From Tubulanus polymorphus (taxonomy: Eukaryota; Nemertea; Palaeonemertea; Tubulaniformes; Tubulanidae), in assembly GCF_964204645.1 (NCBI RefSeq), contig NC_134025.1:1307001-1371000 (forward strand): a stretch of DNA of 64,000 nucleotides, written 5' to 3'. The position numbers were made by a program, and so were the translations under genes. Positions 60,008 through 64,000 of the stretch are shown here, one piece after another; the first letter of the stretch is position 1, and every line of letters begins with the position of its first letter. The notes under the pieces are model-generated. The model did no database searches. It was given only the letters and a program-made list of their open reading frames with translations, and was not told where the DNA came from.

Positions 60008-62569
60008 TGCTGGCTATTACTCTCCTCCTCTCAGTGCGAGGTCAACACACATCAAGGTTCATAGATTTTTTATTAGTTTTGTTAAGGCGTTTCCATTAGA
60101 TATCACTATTTTTAGTCGGAGCTCTGAAGTTGTTGGTCTTATTTTGAAGTGTTCTAATAATGGAAAAATCTGCCGTGACACTTTACCAACATCCTCTTCA
60201 GATTTACCTCCGAGCTACTTCCATCATTAGACATTCTCTTAGAATATTCAGCTTTTTTCAGACATCTATTGGTTCTCGAGGATCTTTTTTAAATAGGTTT
60301 TGTCGTCTACGAACATCTGCTTGTCATCCCAAATATTGTCATCGCTCGGTCACTCTATTCATGAAGATTGCAATGTTTCAATTGATTTTATCGATTTTAC
60401 CTCGAGAAGCAACAGAAATTGAGTAGACTTTAATTATACTTTGATTTCAGTCAACTTTTTCTACGACTATTTGATATGTTGTTATTTATAAGATATGAAG
60501 GTTCCCTTATTACTATTATTATACTTAGTTGAATGCATCACATGTATTCTAATAAGATAAATGTATTTTATGATTTCTATAAGTTTAAACAGTATTTGAT
60601 AATTCATGATTCTAACTATATCATATCGGTTTGACTTTCACTGATTGTGATAGGTCGGAAGCTGGTCACCTGATATGAACAAACATGCCAAACCTTGTAT
60701 TATAGGTAGAACTGGAGTCAAATTCAACTCATACAACTGTGCTAGAGTTAGTTAGACATGACATGTATAATTGTTATAAATTGAAAACAAGTTTTTTTTC
60801 TCCTTACAACCACTTGTTTTGATATCCTTGTACTGTTGAGAAAACGCAGCAGTATCTAGACCACCAGAAACAACCGCTGAAAACTATTCTACCCCCTGAC
60901 TGCGATGACGACTCAACTCTGTTTTTGTATTGTCAATATCATTATTAGCTCCTATTCCGGAGTCAGTCAAATCAAATCAATCAATCAATCAATCAATCAG
61001 TATTAACTCGGTCAAAAACAATCTGATTTTAACTTGTCAAGCTGAACGTAGATTTGCGGAGCTGGCTCCCGAATAATTGATAGTTAAACGTTAAGTTGTA
61101 GATTGAAAAAGTGCACGGCCGTGAAACATAGATTTTGTGCGTGAATTGTAAACCAGGTGATCGTATTGTAATTAGCCTCATCAAGCCTGTGCTATTTGCT
61201 GCACTCGCATTCTGTGCATTTTGGGTGAAAGATTGGCACGCAAAGTACTGAGTATAACACCGAGGTGTTATCACTATAAATATGTTACATCTTATTTATT
61301 CATAACAATTAGCGCCGCTAAAGAATTTCTGATATACCTCAAGAGAAACTCCTGCTAGTGTGTTTAGTCAATAAGATACCCCCCCTCCCTCCCCACCAGC
61401 CGGGACAAGCATTATACCATCAACCAATAGTTCAACTACGTAAGTTGAATATTACGTATTTTGGGATATCAAATTCATTCAATTTTTTTCTATGTTTATA
61501 ATGAATATGACTGTATGTACGTTAGCGAGTGCTGCTGCTGATTGTCCCCGATTATCAGTATTTTGTTTTGACCCTAGGCCTTACCATACATGACTGAGAA
61601 ATAATGATTTCATTTATTTGATGCATAAAGACTGGGGGTCTTACTTCATTTATTTTTGAACATTTTCAATTTGCCCATGTAGGGATTAGTAGCGCTTGAA
61701 AACTCGAGTTTTTTGGCGACGTAGAAAGAATCAGTGCATTTCATCATTGTAATAATGCACCTTGTTTTCGCATAGAACTTCATAATAAACAAGCATTGAA
61801 GACGCTTTAAGAGACATTTATACAGAATGCTCCTCGTCTGATTATTACTTCATTGTTTGCTTTTCTTATTGTACACTGACAAATGGCCTATATAAATAAA
61901 ATTTATTTTTACTCTCCCGGATTTTTCGAGCCGACTTTGTCGTTTTTTTCTTCCGTTTCATTGAGTGTGAAAGGGAGTGATTTTATGAGCGAGTCTCGTA
62001 GAACCGAATTCAATTCTATTCAAACTCGAAAAATAGAAAAGATTTAAACGTTATTTGGCTGGAATTCTTTACATTTATTCAATTAATATACAAATTATGA
62101 TTTGAATGGATGAATGAAGATTAACTCCCAGGATCGTATTAGAAAAAACTAAAACATTGTATGAAATATATGAGCCATGAGTGTTCTGTGTATATGGTAT
62201 GTTCGGGCCGCAGAAGACTAATAGACTAATGTCTGCTCGATTTATACAATTCTACATAGTCTCTTCTGGGATGTGAGCTCCTCCATTTTCAAAGTCCGGT
62301 GGTATTCCAGTTTGCCTTTAAGTTTCTAATCAAGCAAACACATGAAAAAATTGAATTAAACATCCATTTTTAATAGTGAAATCAGATATTTTCTTGTATG
62401 CTGTCGGGATAGTTCCGTTTCAATTTTTACTACAAAAAAAACCAGGACTCTAAAATACTGCCTAAATAGAGTTTTATATATCTGAATAATCTGCATTCCA
62501 CATTCTACTACTGACAATTACTCTATAGGCCTACGTAATTAATCTATTGATAAAATGATAATAATTTGT
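60008..62569. other. Probable intron, simple repeats only
   Basis: Contains an (ATCA)n run at about 60972-60999 and a C-rich run at about 61380-61396. Nothing coding is supported. Confidence 0.4.
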
Positions 62570-62788
62570 TCATCTTGCACAATCACGGTGTAATGCAGTA
62601 AAGTTATTTATCATGTCAGAACACGTCGATTCTTGTGTGGGTTTTGACTCGATTGTGTCTGTGGATGTTTTTGATAATTCAGTTTCATCTGATAGGATGA
62701 TATCGTCGACTGGTTGCGCAATCAATTGACTCATGTCTATCGGGTCATTCATTCTGTTGCGCCACTGCGTGTAATTACAAACTAGTAG
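62570..62788 (-). CDS. Candidate 3'-terminal exon of an unknown minus-strand gene
   Basis: On the minus strand an acceptor TTCGTTTTTTCAG is followed by 72 codons in phase 0 and a stop. The sequence starts LLVCNYTQWRNRMNDP and continues with an acidic Ser/Thr-rich tail (DDIILSDETELSKTSTD, then TIESKPTQEST). That composition looks like a regulated cytoplasmic tail rather than random AT-rich translation. No upstream exon could be linked within the window and no nearby poly(A) signal was found, so this is tentative. Confidence 0.25.
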   Translation of the reverse strand, partial: LLVCNYTQWRNRMNDPIDMSQLIAQPVDDIILSDETELSKTSTDTIESKPTQESTCSDMINNFTALHRDCAR

Positions 62789-63430
62789 CTGAAAAAACGA
62801 AGTCGTGTGATGAGACGTTTTGCTGACACTGGAGACTAAATGGTTGCAGACTTATTGATCACAGTTGCTCATTCAGATAATGTGTTCGCTACTTGTTCTA
62901 TACCTCAATGATGTTGACTAGACTTGTGTTCAATATGTCGTATTCTCATGGCATTCGTGACTTATTCGTATGACACAGTTTTTCATTAATGATCGAAGCA
63001 ACAGTTTATTTATTTCGATACTAGCAGCTCTATTCATTAACTATTCATTAACTATTGAACCGCTGGCGAAATGTAGCGGCTTCTCAAATTTTTTGCCCAG
63101 TTTTTATCAATGGTTCCCTAAAGACGTTCTGTTTTGTACATAATATTATGAATTCAAACCGTTCGGGAATTCGATGAATATGGTTACTTCCACTTCTATG
63201 AAAACTCATTTTTTTAATGAAAAGTTTCCGATGCTGTAAAGACGTGTGTTTCATGTTCGTGTGTTTCATGTTCGTGTGTTTCATGTTCGAATGCACCACA
63301 CGTTATTTCTGAGAGGATTTCGATGTAGTTTCTACAGGTGTTTGTCGACATTTTATTATTCATTAAGAGTTTGATATAACAACCAGTTTCAAATCACCTG
63401 CCGGAACCAGATCCTGTGTTTCTAAACAGG
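62789..63430. other. No gene recognised
   Basis: Contains three tandem copies of GTGTTTCATGTTC at 63245-63287, which make a repetitive minus-strand ORF that is not supported as coding. Confidence 0.4.
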
Positions 63431-63437
63431 GCGCTAG

Positions 63438-63735
63438 ACAAGATGGATCCAGTTCCATGTTAACTCAGAAACTTAGGATCCAGTTCCACAGTGTTGTGAG
63501 TGAAAGTTAACTCAGAAACTTAGGATCCAGTTCCACAGTGTTGTGAGTGAAAGTTAACTCAGAAACTTAGGATCCAGTTCCACAGTGTTGTGAGTGAAAG
63601 TTAACTCAGAAACTTAGGATCCAGTTCCACAGTGTTGTGAGTGAAAGTTAACTCAGAAACTTAGGATCCAGTTCCACAGTGTTGTGAGTGAAAGTTAACT
63701 CAGAAACTTAGGATCCAGTTCCACAGTTATGAGAC
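63438..63735 (+). repeat. 47-bp minisatellite derived from an inverted-repeat element end
   Basis: The unit is GGATCCAGTTCCACAGTGTT, then GTGAGTGAAAGTTAACTCAG, then AAACTTA, 47 bp, about 6 copies. GGATCCAGTTCCACAGT is the terminal sequence of the element at 47480, and AGTTAACTCAG is part of its interior. Confidence 0.9.
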
Positions 63736-64000
63736 CAAGATCAGTGCAGGGGATTAAAAGCCTGTATCAAGTAGATTTTCAATAGGTCACTAAGGTCAGA
63801 AAAAGGGGGTTCGAACCCACTAAACCCTCTCTTGATCTGTCATTGTTATACTGCAATTACAGGACGATCATTTGACTATTTGAGGACCCAGAATTCTTGA
63901 AAATATTAAGTCATGATCAGTACATTTGATGAGGTTTTTAAGTTTTGCTGATTTGTGAATTGAGTGAATCCGCCTTCTATATCACAGTGACTGAGGGCTA

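Overview
The window is eukaryotic nuclear DNA from an animal. It has AT-rich intergenic sequence, compact GT-AG introns, AATAAA/ATTAAA polyadenylation signals, tRNA-derived SINEs and very long tandem-repeat arrays. Gene content (apple/PAN-domain protein, TPGS1, intracellular cystatin, single-unit hexokinase, DEPDC7) and SINE types fit a marine invertebrate, probably a lophotrochozoan such as a mollusc or annelid. That placement is inference; no species can be named from sequence alone.

Left gene cluster (1-13.5 kb). The 3' part of a PAN/apple-domain gene (+) has nine one-domain exons, all bounded by phase-1 introns. It converges on TPGS1 (-), the tubulin polyglutamylase complex subunit. TPGS1 lies just behind a type-1 cystatin (-), with only about 65 bp between the cystatin poly(A) signal and the TPGS1 start codon. 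Cystatin is head-to-head with a 12-exon, 472-residue hexokinase (+), and their start codons are 224 bp apart.

Repeat desert (13.5-38.7 kb). No convincing protein gene was found. It holds an array rich in tRNA B-box-like motifs, a 97-bp/153-bp satellite family that shares ancestry, a 159-bp satellite, a 59-bp minisatellite, and arrays of 66-70, 42, 62, about 30 and about 120 bp. A diverged palindrome of about 350 bp lies at 32.3 kb. A direct duplication of about 300 bp flanks the central satellite block.

Right gene cluster (38.7-64 kb). A gene model assembled here (-, 45.5 to 38.9 kb) encodes a 292-residue proline-rich protein with alternating basic and acidic tracts. It has a TATA/CRE/CCAAT promoter, a CAG-repeat 5' leader and a poly(A) signal. 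I do not recognise its family. DEPDC7 (+, 10 exons, 573 residues) follows, then the first coding exon of a signal-peptide-bearing gene (+) downstream of a CpG-rich block. The rest of the window is probably that gene's long first intron, with minisatellites and two low-confidence small minus-strand coding candidates.

The genes are unrelated housekeeping or surface functions and do not form an obvious pathway. The most unusual content is the unrecognised gene, the nested satellite architecture, and a dispersed inverted-repeat element family whose ends resemble the units of local minisatellites.
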